Shown here piece by piece: positions 1 through 5,815 of a stretch of 7,684 nucleotides of DNA. Below the pieces are notes generated by a model. It was not told the origin of the DNA, searched no databases, and saw only the letters and a list, made by a program, of their open reading frames with translations. Source of the stretch: Candidatus Hydrogenedentota bacterium (GTDB lineage: Bacteria > Hydrogenedentota > Hydrogenedentia > Hydrogenedentiales > CAITNO01); assembly GCA_903922535.1 (NCBI GenBank), contig CAIXUF010000290.1, forward strand, positions 1-7,684, given 5' to 3'. Numbering within the stretch: the stretch's first letter is position 1; each line of letters opens with the position of its first letter. The position numbers were made by a program, and so were the translations under genes.

Positions 1-284
1 CGGGAAGCGGCATCTTCCTGTTCATCTCCGTGAATGCGTTTCTCCGCCTGCTGGACTTTCACACGCGGCAGGGTCAGGCCTGGAACCGTGATGGGATGAT
101 CGACGGCGCCATCGAGGCGGCCACGGCGGTGTTTGCGCTGCTGGTACTGCTGGACGCGGTCCGCTCCTTCCGCGAGGGCAGGCTCCGGCTGCTGGCCTTC
201 TTCGGCGAACTCATGGCGTGGAGCATTGTGATTACGCTGGTGCTGCTCTACCTGCTGGTGCGTTTCGCCCCGTCATTTGCTTAA
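1..284 (+). CDS. C-terminal fragment of a multi-pass membrane protein, family unassigned
   Basis: The reading frame is open from base 3 at the left edge to a TAA at 282-284, so the N-terminus lies outside the window. An internal GTG at 30 is a possible start, but the open frame and hydrophobic residues before it (GSGIFLFIS) argue that this is the tail of a longer protein. The visible 93 residues hold a hydrophobic stretch at the left edge, an amphipathic segment containing WNRDGMIDG, then two strong membrane helices (around AATAVFALLVLLDAV and MAWSIVITLVLLYLLV) separated by a basic loop (RSFREGRLR). It ends just past the last helix with no soluble C-terminal domain. The layout could fit the end of a CstA-like carbon starvation/peptide transporter, but I see no diagnostic motif and leave it unnamed. 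It converges on the pabB-pabC gene with 17 bp between the stop codons. Confidence 0.65.
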   Translation, partial: GSGIFLFISVNAFLRLLDFHTRQGQAWNRDGMIDGAIEAATAVFALLVLLDAVRSFREGRLRLLAFFGELMAWSIVITLVLLYLLVRFAPSFA

Positions 285-315
285 GCGTTCGGACAAGCCC
301 GCTATTCCAGAACGC
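285..315. terminator. Possible hairpin between convergent genes
   Basis: An inverted repeat starts one base after the stop of the left-edge membrane gene. GCGTTCGGA (285-293) pairs with TCC-A-GAACGC (306-315), giving a 9-bp stem with one bulged A and a 12-base loop. It overlaps the last codons of the convergent pabB-pabC gene. There is no T-run after it on either strand, so it is not a canonical intrinsic terminator. It may still mark or protect the 3' end of one or both transcripts. This call rests on position and base pairing only. Confidence 0.3.
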
Positions 316-2062
316 GCACCACCGGAATCCAGCCCCGAACAGAATTGACGAGGGCAACCTCGGACGCATTGCGCAGGGCCTCCCGTGAAATGACCGCTTC
401 GCGGGCTTGGCCCGTTTCCAGCAGGTGCCTGCGCATGGTGCCGGGCAGCAAGCCCGATGACAATGGCGGGGTGTGCCAGATGCCGTTCAGCTTTACCATG
501 ACATTGGCCAAACAACTCTCCGTCACTTCGCCGCGCGCATTCCAGAGCAGCACGTCGTCCGCGCTGTCCCGGTTCTTGAAGGCTTCTTCATACACGCGGC
601 GGTGGGTCGTCTTGTGAAACAGCAACGGGTCTGAATCGTCGACGGGGGCATCGGCCCATCGCAGGGTGAAGGGCTGAGGTGTGGGGGCGGGTTCGCCCGT
701 AACGGCTATCCGCCCGTTCTTGGCCAGCAACAGGCGCACCTTTGCCGCCTGTCCTTCCCATTTCTTCACCGAGGCGTCCAACGCATTACGGACAACCGGG
801 AAGTTGAGAACATGCCCGAAGTATTCGGCAGAGCCTTCGAGCCGGTCCAGGTGCTCCTGAAGGAGAAAGAAGTGAACTCCATCCCAGAGTATGGTCTCCA
901 GAAGGTCAAAGGAGGGGGCTTCCCGGTTTAGGAACGCCGCCTTGAGACAGCACTCATCGTATTCGCCCTTTGCGGTGGAATCCCAGGTGATGCCACCGCC
1001 GACCGCGTATCGGGCATGGCCGGTGGGCTCATGCAGCAGCAGGGTGCGGATGGCCACGTTGAACTCCGTGCGGCGGTCCGGTCCGCACCAGCCTATGGTG
1101 CCACAGTAGACGCCGCGCGGCGACCGTTCGGTGTCGCGGATAATCTGCATGGACCGGATCTTGGGCGCGCCTGTGACTGATCCCGAGGGAAAGAGTGCGG
1201 TAAAGATGTCGGCCAGTCCGGCGGTCGTGCGCGACTGCACCGTCGAGGTCATCTGCCACACCGTCCCATAGCGTTCCGCCTCAAAAAGCCGCGGCACTGT
1301 CACACTGCCCGTGTCGCTGATTCGTCCCATGTCATTGCGCAGCAGGTCGACGATCATGAGGTTTTCCGCCCGCTCCTTCGCACTGTCGAGCAGCGTCTGC
1401 CGGGCCTTCTCGTCCTCCCCACTCCAGCGCCCCCGCGCCATGGTGCCTTTCATTGGCCGGGTTTCCAAAAGGTCCCCCTCCAGACGGAAGAACAACTCGG
1501 GCGACAGCGACAGTATCCTGTGGTCCCCAAAATGGAGCCACGCGCGGTGTTCGGTCTCCTGCCGTGCGCACAGGGACAGAAACCATTCCAGCGCATCCCC
1601 TTTGAATTCGGCGGTCATGGGAAAGGTGTAATTGATCTGATAGGTGTCGCCGGCGGCAATCAGCGACCGTATCCTGCCTACGGCCGCATAGTACTCGTCA
1701 CGTGTCACGCCGGGCATCCATTCACCAGTCTGCCAGGCCCCTTCGCCGGGCGAAGGCAAATCTTCCACGGGGAGGATCATTGCGTCGGCATACAGTCCAA
1801 ACACGGCCAAAGGAAACGAATCCAGCGGCGCATGGACCGCGAGCGCCGGGTCAAAGGCGGCCGCCGCCTCATAGGCAACATACCCCGCCGCCCAGCCGCC
1901 CGCCGACAGCGCCCTTTCCACTTTTTCCAGGCAGGGACGCACTTCATCGATGCTTGCGGCAACGAGGGTCTCTGACGGCGCGGAAAAGATGCGCACCTCA
2001 CGGCGCCCCACAAAGAGGGCCGTTCCCGGTTTGCGCAGTGCATGTGCGCGGTCCGTAATCAT
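302..2062 (-). CDS. pabB: Aminodeoxychorismate synthase component I fused to aminodeoxychorismate lyase (PabB-PabC)
   Basis: This fusion covers both steps from chorismate to 4-aminobenzoate for folate synthesis. The PabB half aminates chorismate to 4-amino-4-deoxychorismate, normally with ammonia from a PabA glutaminase. The PLP-dependent PabC half then eliminates pyruvate. The protein is 586 aa. Residues about 1-380 are the chorismate-binding domain, with SPE at 187-189, RPMKGT at 202-207, DLLRND at 239-244, PSGSVTGAPK at 292-301 and GEYDE at 366-370. Lys205 in the PxKGT motif is the hallmark of PabB, where anthranilate synthase has Ala. Residues about 385-586 are the fold-type IV lyase, with HKTTHR around the likely PLP lysine K484, GEVTES at 511-516 and GLLPGT at 537-542. 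The ATG at 2062 has an AGGA-like site about 8 bases upstream. No pabA is visible, so the glutaminase must be encoded elsewhere. Both halves look intact. Confidence 0.93.
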   Translation of the reverse strand: MITDRAHALRKPGTALFVGRREVRIFSAPSETLVAASIDEVRPCLEKVERALSAGGWAAGYVAYEAAAAFDPALAVHAPLDSFPLAVFGLYADAMILPVEDLPSPGEGAWQTGEWMPGVTRDEYYAAVGRIRSLIAAGDTYQINYTFPMTAEFKGDALEWFLSLCARQETEHRAWLHFGDHRILSLSPELFFRLEGDLLETRPMKGTMARGRWSGEDEKARQTLLDSAKERAENLMIVDLLRNDMGRISDTGSVTVPRLFEAERYGTVWQMTSTVQSRTTAGLADIFTALFPSGSVTGAPKIRSMQIIRDTERSPRGVYCGTIGWCGPDRRTEFNVAIRTLLLHEPTGHARYAVGGGITWDSTAKGEYDECCLKAAFLNREAPSFDLLETILWDGVHFFLLQEHLDRLEGSAEYFGHVLNFPVVRNALDASVKKWEGQAAKVRLLLAKNGRIAVTGEPAPTPQPFTLRWADAPVDDSDPLLFHKTTHRRVYEEAFKNRDSADDVLLWNARGEVTESCLANVMVKLNGIWHTPPLSSGLLPGTMRRHLLETGQAREAVISREALRNASEVALVNSVRGWIPVVRVLE

Positions 2063-2129
2063 CCTGATTCCTGGTTCATCATTCCCAATTTCTTGGGCAT
2101 AACGCTGCGTCGGGCGATGTTGAATTCAG

Positions 2130-2138
2130 TGGTATAAT
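2130..2138 (+). promoter_or_regulatory. Extended -10 promoter for the small protein and cyclo-ligase genes
   Basis: A perfect TATAAT (2133-2138) is preceded by TG one base upstream (2130-2131), forming a TGN extended -10 element. I see no good -35 at the usual spacing, which is typical of extended -10 promoters. Transcription would start near 2145, leaving a leader of about 30 bases before the ATG at 2177. This is the clearest promoter-like motif I found in the window. Confidence 0.55.
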
Positions 2139-2159
2139 GGGTTGAGAATATAAGTGCAA
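2131..2159 (-). promoter_or_regulatory. Candidate sigma70-type promoter for the pabB-pabC gene
   Basis: Read on the - strand, TTGCAC (2159-2154) is followed after exactly 17 bases by TATACC (2136-2131). These match the -35 and -10 consensus at four of six positions each. Transcription would begin roughly 60 bases before the ATG at 2062. The leader would contain a short CCCAA/TTGGG hairpin (2084-2097). The -10 box overlaps that of the opposite promoter. Supported by motif and position only. Confidence 0.4.
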
Positions 2160-2163
2160 CAAT

Positions 2164-2168
2164 GGAGG
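2164..2168 (+). promoter_or_regulatory. Ribosome binding site that sets the start of the small gene
   Basis: GGAGG sits 8 bases before the ATG at 2177. A more upstream in-frame ATG at 2162 overlaps this site and has no Shine-Dalgarno of its own, so 2177 is the better start. Confidence 0.7.
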
Positions 2169-2176
2169 ATACCACG

Positions 2177-2353
2177 ATGAGCATCAGAGAGTTGTGGTAC
2201 AAGTTCCTTGCCGCAATGGCAAAGAGCGACGGCAATGCCCCAGGGCTTGCGGAAGAGCCGCCGGTTCCCCGCGAATTGGAGCCGCATGTGCATGCCAAGT
2301 CCGCCCATGAAGAATCGCACACATGGAAGGCGCACGGCGGGGACCGTCACTAG
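2177..2353 (+). CDS. Small protein of unknown function with a histidine-rich tail
   Basis: I do not recognise this 58-aa protein. It is likely a real gene: it has an extended -10 promoter (2130-2138), a strong GGAGG at ideal spacing, and ends 20 bases before the ATG of the cyclo-ligase gene on the same strand. The N-terminal third (MSIRELWYKFLAAMAK) looks like a short amphipathic helix. The middle is acidic and proline-rich (AEEPPVPRELEP). The last 22 residues carry six histidines (H37, H39, H44, H48, H53, H58), including HVH. There is no signal peptide, membrane helix or cysteine. The tail could bind a transition metal, but nothing else proves this. It probably shares a transcript with the cyclo-ligase, and its translation may help deliver ribosomes to that gene's weak start. 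Confidence 0.6.
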   Translation: MSIRELWYKFLAAMAKSDGNAPGLAEEPPVPRELEPHVHAKSAHEESHTWKAHGGDRH

Positions 2354-2373
2354 GGTCCGTGCGAACAGGCAGT

Positions 2374-2988
2374 ATGGGCAGCATCCCGCTTCAGACGAAA
2401 CAGGATATTCGGGCTGAATATCTGCGAAAGCGCCAGGGGCTGGATGCTGCAACGGTGGCGGCCAACAGCCGGGCGATTGAGGTGATGCTGGCCGGGTCCA
2501 TGCTTTTGCGCGGCGTCTCCGCAGTGCTTGCCTATGTGTCGGCCAAGGACAATGAGGTAAACACCCACGGCATTATCCGGGGGCTGCTGGCGGGAGGCAA
2601 AACGGTTTTTGTGCCCGTTTCGGAGATGGAAAAGCGCGTCATGCGGTGGTCGCGCCTGTTGTGCATGACCGAACTGCGACGAACCCATTTCGGCCTGCTG
2701 GAACCCGCAATCCGATTCAGGCGCTTCGAACCCATTCCCTGCGGCGCGGTGTGTCTTGTTCCAGGCCTTGCATTCACCCCGGCGGGATGGCGCATTGGGT
2801 ACGGCGGCGGCTATTTTGATCGGTTTATGGATGTTTTTGACGGCGTGCCCATAGGGCTGGCCCACGCGGTGCAGGTCGTCGGTCACATTCCCACAGAGAG
2901 CCATGATCGGCCCGTGGATTATCTGGTCACTGAATTGGGCCTCACCGATTGCCTGGAACTGCGCAACCTGGAGGCTACGGGTGTGTGA
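2374..2988 (+). CDS. fau: 5-formyltetrahydrofolate cyclo-ligase (5-FCL / MTHFS)
   Basis: Catalyses ATP-dependent conversion of 5-formyltetrahydrofolate to 5,10-methenyltetrahydrofolate, returning an inhibitory folate form to the cytosolic one-carbon pool. The 204-aa length is normal for the family. Visible hallmarks are the basic N-terminal helix (K9, R13, R18-K19-R20), the substrate-site segment NEVNTHGII (60-68), VPGLAFTPAGWR (129-140), the glycine-rich nucleotide loop IGYGGGYFDR (141-150) and the C-terminal HDRPVDYLVTE (177-187). I chose the ATG at 2374. The frame extends upstream to an ATG at 2323 and a GTG at 2359, but these would overlap or crowd the preceding gene and add residues unlike the family. 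Only a weak CAGG precedes 2374, so coupling to the small gene 20 bases upstream is plausible. Its 3' end overlaps the convergent phosphatase gene by 14 bp. Confidence 0.93.
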   Translation: MGSIPLQTKQDIRAEYLRKRQGLDAATVAANSRAIEVMLAGSMLLRGVSAVLAYVSAKDNEVNTHGIIRGLLAGGKTVFVPVSEMEKRVMRWSRLLCMTELRRTHFGLLEPAIRFRRFEPIPCGAVCLVPGLAFTPAGWRIGYGGGYFDRFMDVFDGVPIGLAHAVQVVGHIPTESHDRPVDYLVTELGLTDCLELRNLEATGV

Positions 2989-3772
2989 TGCAGCCCAGCA
3001 GTGCCTCATGCACCGCCCCGTTTGAAATCAGCACCCCGTCGCGCCCGTCAAACACCCGCAGGGGACTTCCATCCAGACGCGTGGCCACGGCGCCCGCCTC
3101 CTCGGCGATAAGCTGCGCGGCGGCGTAGTCCCAGGGGTTCAGGGACATGTGAATGTAACCGTCCACATCACCCGTGGCAATCTGGCAGATCCCCCCCGTG
3201 GCAGCGCCCTGGCATCGGATCTGCCCGCTCTGCCGTATGATGTTCGAGGCCCGGCTCAGAAAGGCCTTCTTGTCATCCACGCCGCTAAAATCGATTTCCA
3301 CGCAGGCCTCGGACAGATGCTGCACACCGGAGACCCGCAGCGGATGGCCGTTGCAGAAGCTTCCCTCCCCCTGATCGGCCAGAAAGGTCTGTCCGCCCAA
3401 GGGAAAGGCCACGCCCGCGGCGCGCGCCAGGCCGTCCACCACGAGCGCAATGGAAATGCCAAACATCGGGTTCATGCCGCGCACGAAGTTGTAGGTGCCG
3501 TCAATGGGATCAATGACCCACACCCGGCCTTTGGGATTGGTTGGTATTTTGCCCAACTCACCCTCTTCGGCAACGATCATATCGGTCGGATAGGTCTCGG
3601 CGACGGCGTCCGTAAAACGCTTCTGGATGGTCAGATCCACCTCGGTCAGCAGGTCGGCCGGTTCGGCCTTGGAGGTCACCGTCAGCCGGCTCTTGTCATG
3701 AAACTTTTCCAGGACATAGTCCCGGTTGCGCTTTAGGAAGTCCTGAATGAATTCGAGATCACGAGAAGCCAT
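2975..3772 (-). CDS. suhB: Inositol monophosphatase / SuhB-family phosphatase
   Basis: A Mg2+-dependent, Li+-sensitive-type sugar phosphatase that typically hydrolyses myo-inositol 1-phosphate or related small phosphate esters. The 265-aa length matches the family. The metal site is complete: EEG at 69-71, motif A DPIDGTYN at 88-95 with the metal-binding Asp88 and Asp91, and motif B WDYAAAQLIAEEAG at 214-227 with Asp215. The N-terminal KAEPADLLTEVD (35-46) is the usual segment ahead of the active site. A GGGGA/AGG purine run lies 5-10 bases upstream of the ATG at 3772. It is on the same strand as the sugar importer but 158 bp downstream of it, so it may be a separate unit or be reached by read-through. 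The real substrate (inositol phosphate, another sugar phosphate or a nucleotide phosphate) cannot be told from sequence. The suhB symbol denotes the family rather than proven orthology. Confidence 0.9.
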   Translation of the reverse strand: MASRDLEFIQDFLKRNRDYVLEKFHDKSRLTVTSKAEPADLLTEVDLTIQKRFTDAVAETYPTDMIVAEEGELGKIPTNPKGRVWVIDPIDGTYNFVRGMNPMFGISIALVVDGLARAAGVAFPLGGQTFLADQGEGSFCNGHPLRVSGVQHLSEACVEIDFSGVDDKKAFLSRASNIIRQSGQIRCQGAATGGICQIATGDVDGYIHMSLNPWDYAAAQLIAEEAGAVATRLDGSPLRVFDGRDGVLISNGAVHEALLGCITHP

Positions 3773-3930
3773 TGCCTGTCCCCGCCGGTGGCCGCTTACT
3801 GCCTACCCATATGAATGTTGATGATTTCAGAAGAAAGAACGTCTTTCACACCCTGCCTAACCCACACGATGTGCGGCCAATACGATACGCGCCGTGAAGC
3901 CCCCGCGCAAATTCTGACGACGGCCCCCTG
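3773..3930. other. Intergenic gap between the importer operon and the phosphatase gene
   Basis: This 158-bp stretch has no convincing gene. On the - strand a weak promoter-like pair, TTGCGC (3911-3906, approximate) and TATCGT (3887-3882), is spaced by 17 bases and would drive the phosphatase gene with a leader of about 100 bases. The matches to consensus are poor. A short perfect inverted repeat lies at 3833-3847. I see no GC-rich stem followed by a T-run, so a clear terminator for the importer operon is missing. Confidence 0.4.
3833..3847. repeat. Short perfect inverted repeat GAAAGA-ACG-TCTTTC
   Basis: Two 6-bp arms flank a 3-base centre. The site is about 85 bases after the permease stop and 60 bases before the phosphatase start. 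On the - strand the second arm is followed by TTCTG, a short pyrimidine run. It could be a weak hairpin or a protein-binding operator in the phosphatase leader. A repeat of this size can also occur by chance. Confidence 0.4.
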
Positions 3931-4929
3931 TCACCCTTTCAACCCGGACATGGTGATGCCCTGGATGAAAGTGCGCTGGGTGAAGAAGAAGAGCACGATA
4001 ATGGGGATGGTAATGACGGTGGACATGGCCATCAGGGGGCCCCAGGCGCTCACATGCTGGCTCTGGAACTGCTGCAATGCCACGGCCAGCGTGTATTGGC
4101 GGTCGTCCTGGAGGTAGATGAGGGGGTTGAGGAAATCGCCCCATTGAAAGAGGAACATGAACAGCGCAGTGGTGGCCAGCGCGGGCTTGGCCAGTGGCAG
4201 GATAATGCGGAAGTAGATGCCGAACTCGGAACAGCCGTCGATGCGGGCCGCGGCGCTCAGATCCTCGGGAATGGTCTTGAAGAACTGGCGCAGCAGGAAG
4301 ATGTAGAAGGGTACACCGAGCCAGTAGGGCACGATGAGCGGCTTGAAGGAGCCCACCCAGCCGAGTTTGCTGTACAGGGCGAAGAGGGGGATCAGCGTGA
4401 CCTGGTAGGGCAGCATCATGGTCGCCAGCACCAGCACAAACACCGCGTCGCGGCCCCGCCAGGGGATGCGCGCAAAGCTGTAAGCCACCACGGAAGACGA
4501 CAGCAGCGTGCCCACAACGGTGCAGAAGCAAATGAACAGCGTGTTGCGCAGGTCCTGCCAGAAATTCATCATCTCGAAGGCTTTGGAGTAGTTCTCCCAG
4601 TGCATGCCAACCTGCTGGAGCGGCTCGATTTCATGGTCCCATGCATCCGCCTGTTTGCCATCCAGCAGCAGATGATGCAAGCCTGTCTCCTCGGCGCCGA
4701 GGTCCACGGCGGTTTTCCCGTTGTACTGCACCATGGTGCGTCCCTGCGCGTCGCGCACGTCCGTGGTGGGAATCCACTGCGGCGGCTGGCCCGGCGGCGG
4801 GAAGATGCGGGACTCGTGCTTGAACGAGGTGGACAGCATCCATACGAAGGGCAGCACGAACGCGATGGACAGCAGCGCGAGGATGCCCAGTTTGAGGGCC
4901 GTCATGAGCGTCCTGCGTTTATTCGCCAT
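3931..4929 (-). CDS. Carbohydrate ABC transporter permease, MalG/UgpE type
   Basis: Second membrane subunit of a CUT1-type sugar importer. From the ATG at 4929 it is 332 aa. A basic N-terminus (KRR) precedes the first helix (about 13-34), followed by five more helices, the last near 301-317. The cytoplasmic EAA loop, which docks on the ATPase, lies at about 222-249 (EDLSAAARIDG then ILPLAKPA). The C-terminus GITMSGLKG is typical of MalG-like subunits. An unusual segment of about 55 residues (about 55-109) lies in the extracytoplasmic loop after helix 1, ahead of HWENYSKAF, where relatives usually have only a few residues. The start is uncertain: 4929 overlaps the upstream permease by 11 bp and keeps the charged N-terminus, while the ATG at 4905 has a better Shine-Dalgarno. 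The frame also runs further upstream to 4992, but that part overlaps the upstream gene heavily and looks non-native. Confidence 0.9.
   Translation of the reverse strand: MANKRRTLMTALKLGILALLSIAFVLPFVWMLSTSFKHESRIFPPPGQPPQWIPTTDVRDAQGRTMVQYNGKTAVDLGAEETGLHHLLLDGKQADAWDHEIEPLQQVGMHWENYSKAFEMMNFWQDLRNTLFICFCTVVGTLLSSSVVAYSFARIPWRGRDAVFVLVLATMMLPYQVTLIPLFALYSKLGWVGSFKPLIVPYWLGVPFYIFLLRQFFKTIPEDLSAAARIDGCSEFGIYFRIILPLAKPALATTALFMFLFQWGDFLNPLIYLQDDRQYTLAVALQQFQSQHVSAWGPLMAMSTVITIPIIVLFFFTQRTFIQGITMSGLKG
4911..4914 (-). promoter_or_regulatory. Shine-Dalgarno for an alternative start of the MalG-type permease
   Basis: On the - strand AGGA lies 5 bases before the ATG at 4905. The upstream ATG at 4929 has only a weak TGGG. 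If 4905 is used, the protein loses its MANKRRTL leader and the gene starts 13 bases after the preceding stop. Sequence alone does not settle which start is used. Confidence 0.4.
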
Positions 4930-5815
4930 GGTAGAAAACCCATTTTCGCGACGACACGAGCACGCCCACGGTGGCGGCGAGGATGACCACAAAAAGCATC
5001 CAGGCCATGGCCGAGGCGTAGCCCATGCGCAGGTAGTAGAAGGAATTGCGGTACAGATAGAGCGCGTAGAACATGGTCGAGTCGACCGGCGAACCCTTGC
5101 CGCCGGTCATGACGTAGACCTGGGTGAAATACTGGAAGGAGAAGATGAGGTCCATGACCAGGTTGAACAGGATGGTCGGCGTCAGCATGGGCAGTGTGAC
5201 GTGGCGGAACTTGGCCCATGCGCCCGCGCCGTCCAGTTCGGCCACCTCGTAGAGCGTGGGCGGCACGTCGGCCAATCCGGCCAGAAAGATCACCATGGCT
5301 CCGCCGATGCCCCACACACTCATGAGAACAAGCGAGGGTTTGGACCATTCGGGGCTGGCGAGCCAGCCCGGCCCCTGGATGCCGAACCACTGCATGAGCA
5401 GGCTGTTCACCAGTCCGCTTTCGGGATTAAGCACCCACAGCCAGAGCACGGACGAGGCCACGATGGGCACAATGCTCGGCAAGAAGAACAGTGTGCGGAA
5501 CACGGACTGCCCGGGCAGTTTCTGGTTGAGCAGCATGGCAACGCCCAGTCCCGCCGCAAGACACAACGGGACGGAGAACACGGTGAAATACAGGGTGTTG
5601 TAGAGCGCCTTCCAGAAGACCGGGTCCTCGAAGAAGAGTTCGCGGTAATTGTTCAGGCCGACCCAGACGGCGGGCTGCACGACGTTGAACGAAGTGAAGC
5701 TGTAGTAGATGCTCATGATCAGCGGATAGAGTGTGAACACGAGAAAGCCCAGCACCCACGGCGAGGCAAAGAGCAGCCCCATCGCCAGATTCCGTTTCTC
5801 CATGCGCGTCATCAT
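4919..5815 (-). CDS. Sugar ABC transporter permease, MalF/UgpA type
   Basis: First membrane subunit of the CUT1-type importer. It pairs with the MalG-type subunit to form the channel in the inner membrane. The 298-aa length is usual for the compact UgpA/LacF class. Six helices are visible, beginning with LLFASPWVLGFLVFTLYPL (14-32), a near-signature start for this family. The EAA loop is at about 189-211 (LYEVAELDGAGAW then VTLPMLTP). LNNYREL (54-60) in the first external loop is also typical. The start at 5815 is well supported by GGAGG 7 bases upstream. Its ATG overlaps the stop of the substrate-binding protein gene as ATGA, indicating translational coupling. It overlaps or abuts the next permease. 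No ATPase gene follows, so a shared MsmX/UgpC-type ATPase encoded elsewhere is the likely partner; that is inference. Confidence 0.93.
   Translation of the reverse strand: MMTRMEKRNLAMGLLFASPWVLGFLVFTLYPLIMSIYYSFTSFNVVQPAVWVGLNNYRELFFEDPVFWKALYNTLYFTVFSVPLCLAAGLGVAMLLNQKLPGQSVFRTLFFLPSIVPIVASSVLWLWVLNPESGLVNSLLMQWFGIQGPGWLASPEWSKPSLVLMSVWGIGGAMVIFLAGLADVPPTLYEVAELDGAGAWAKFRHVTLPMLTPTILFNLVMDLIFSFQYFTQVYVMTGGKGSPVDSTMFYALYLYRNSFYYLRMGYASAMAWMLFVVILAATVGVLVSSRKWVFYHGE

Noticed and set aside
2059..2322. 87-codon - strand open frame crossing the divergent promoter spacer
   Set aside because: It runs antisense through the small gene and the promoter region, with no ribosome binding site or family resemblance.
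2323..2373. Upstream start of the cyclo-ligase at 2323
   Set aside because: It lies inside the preceding small gene and adds 17 residues (MEGARRGPS...) not typical of the family. The ATG at 2374 gives the normal length.
2350..3009. 219-codon - strand open frame opposite the cyclo-ligase
   Set aside because: The + strand protein carries all cyclo-ligase motifs. The antisense product has none and would overlap the real gene fully.
4054..4986. 310-codon + strand open frame opposite the MalG-type permease
   Set aside because: A reverse-strand shadow of a conserved permease. The composition is unlike a real protein.
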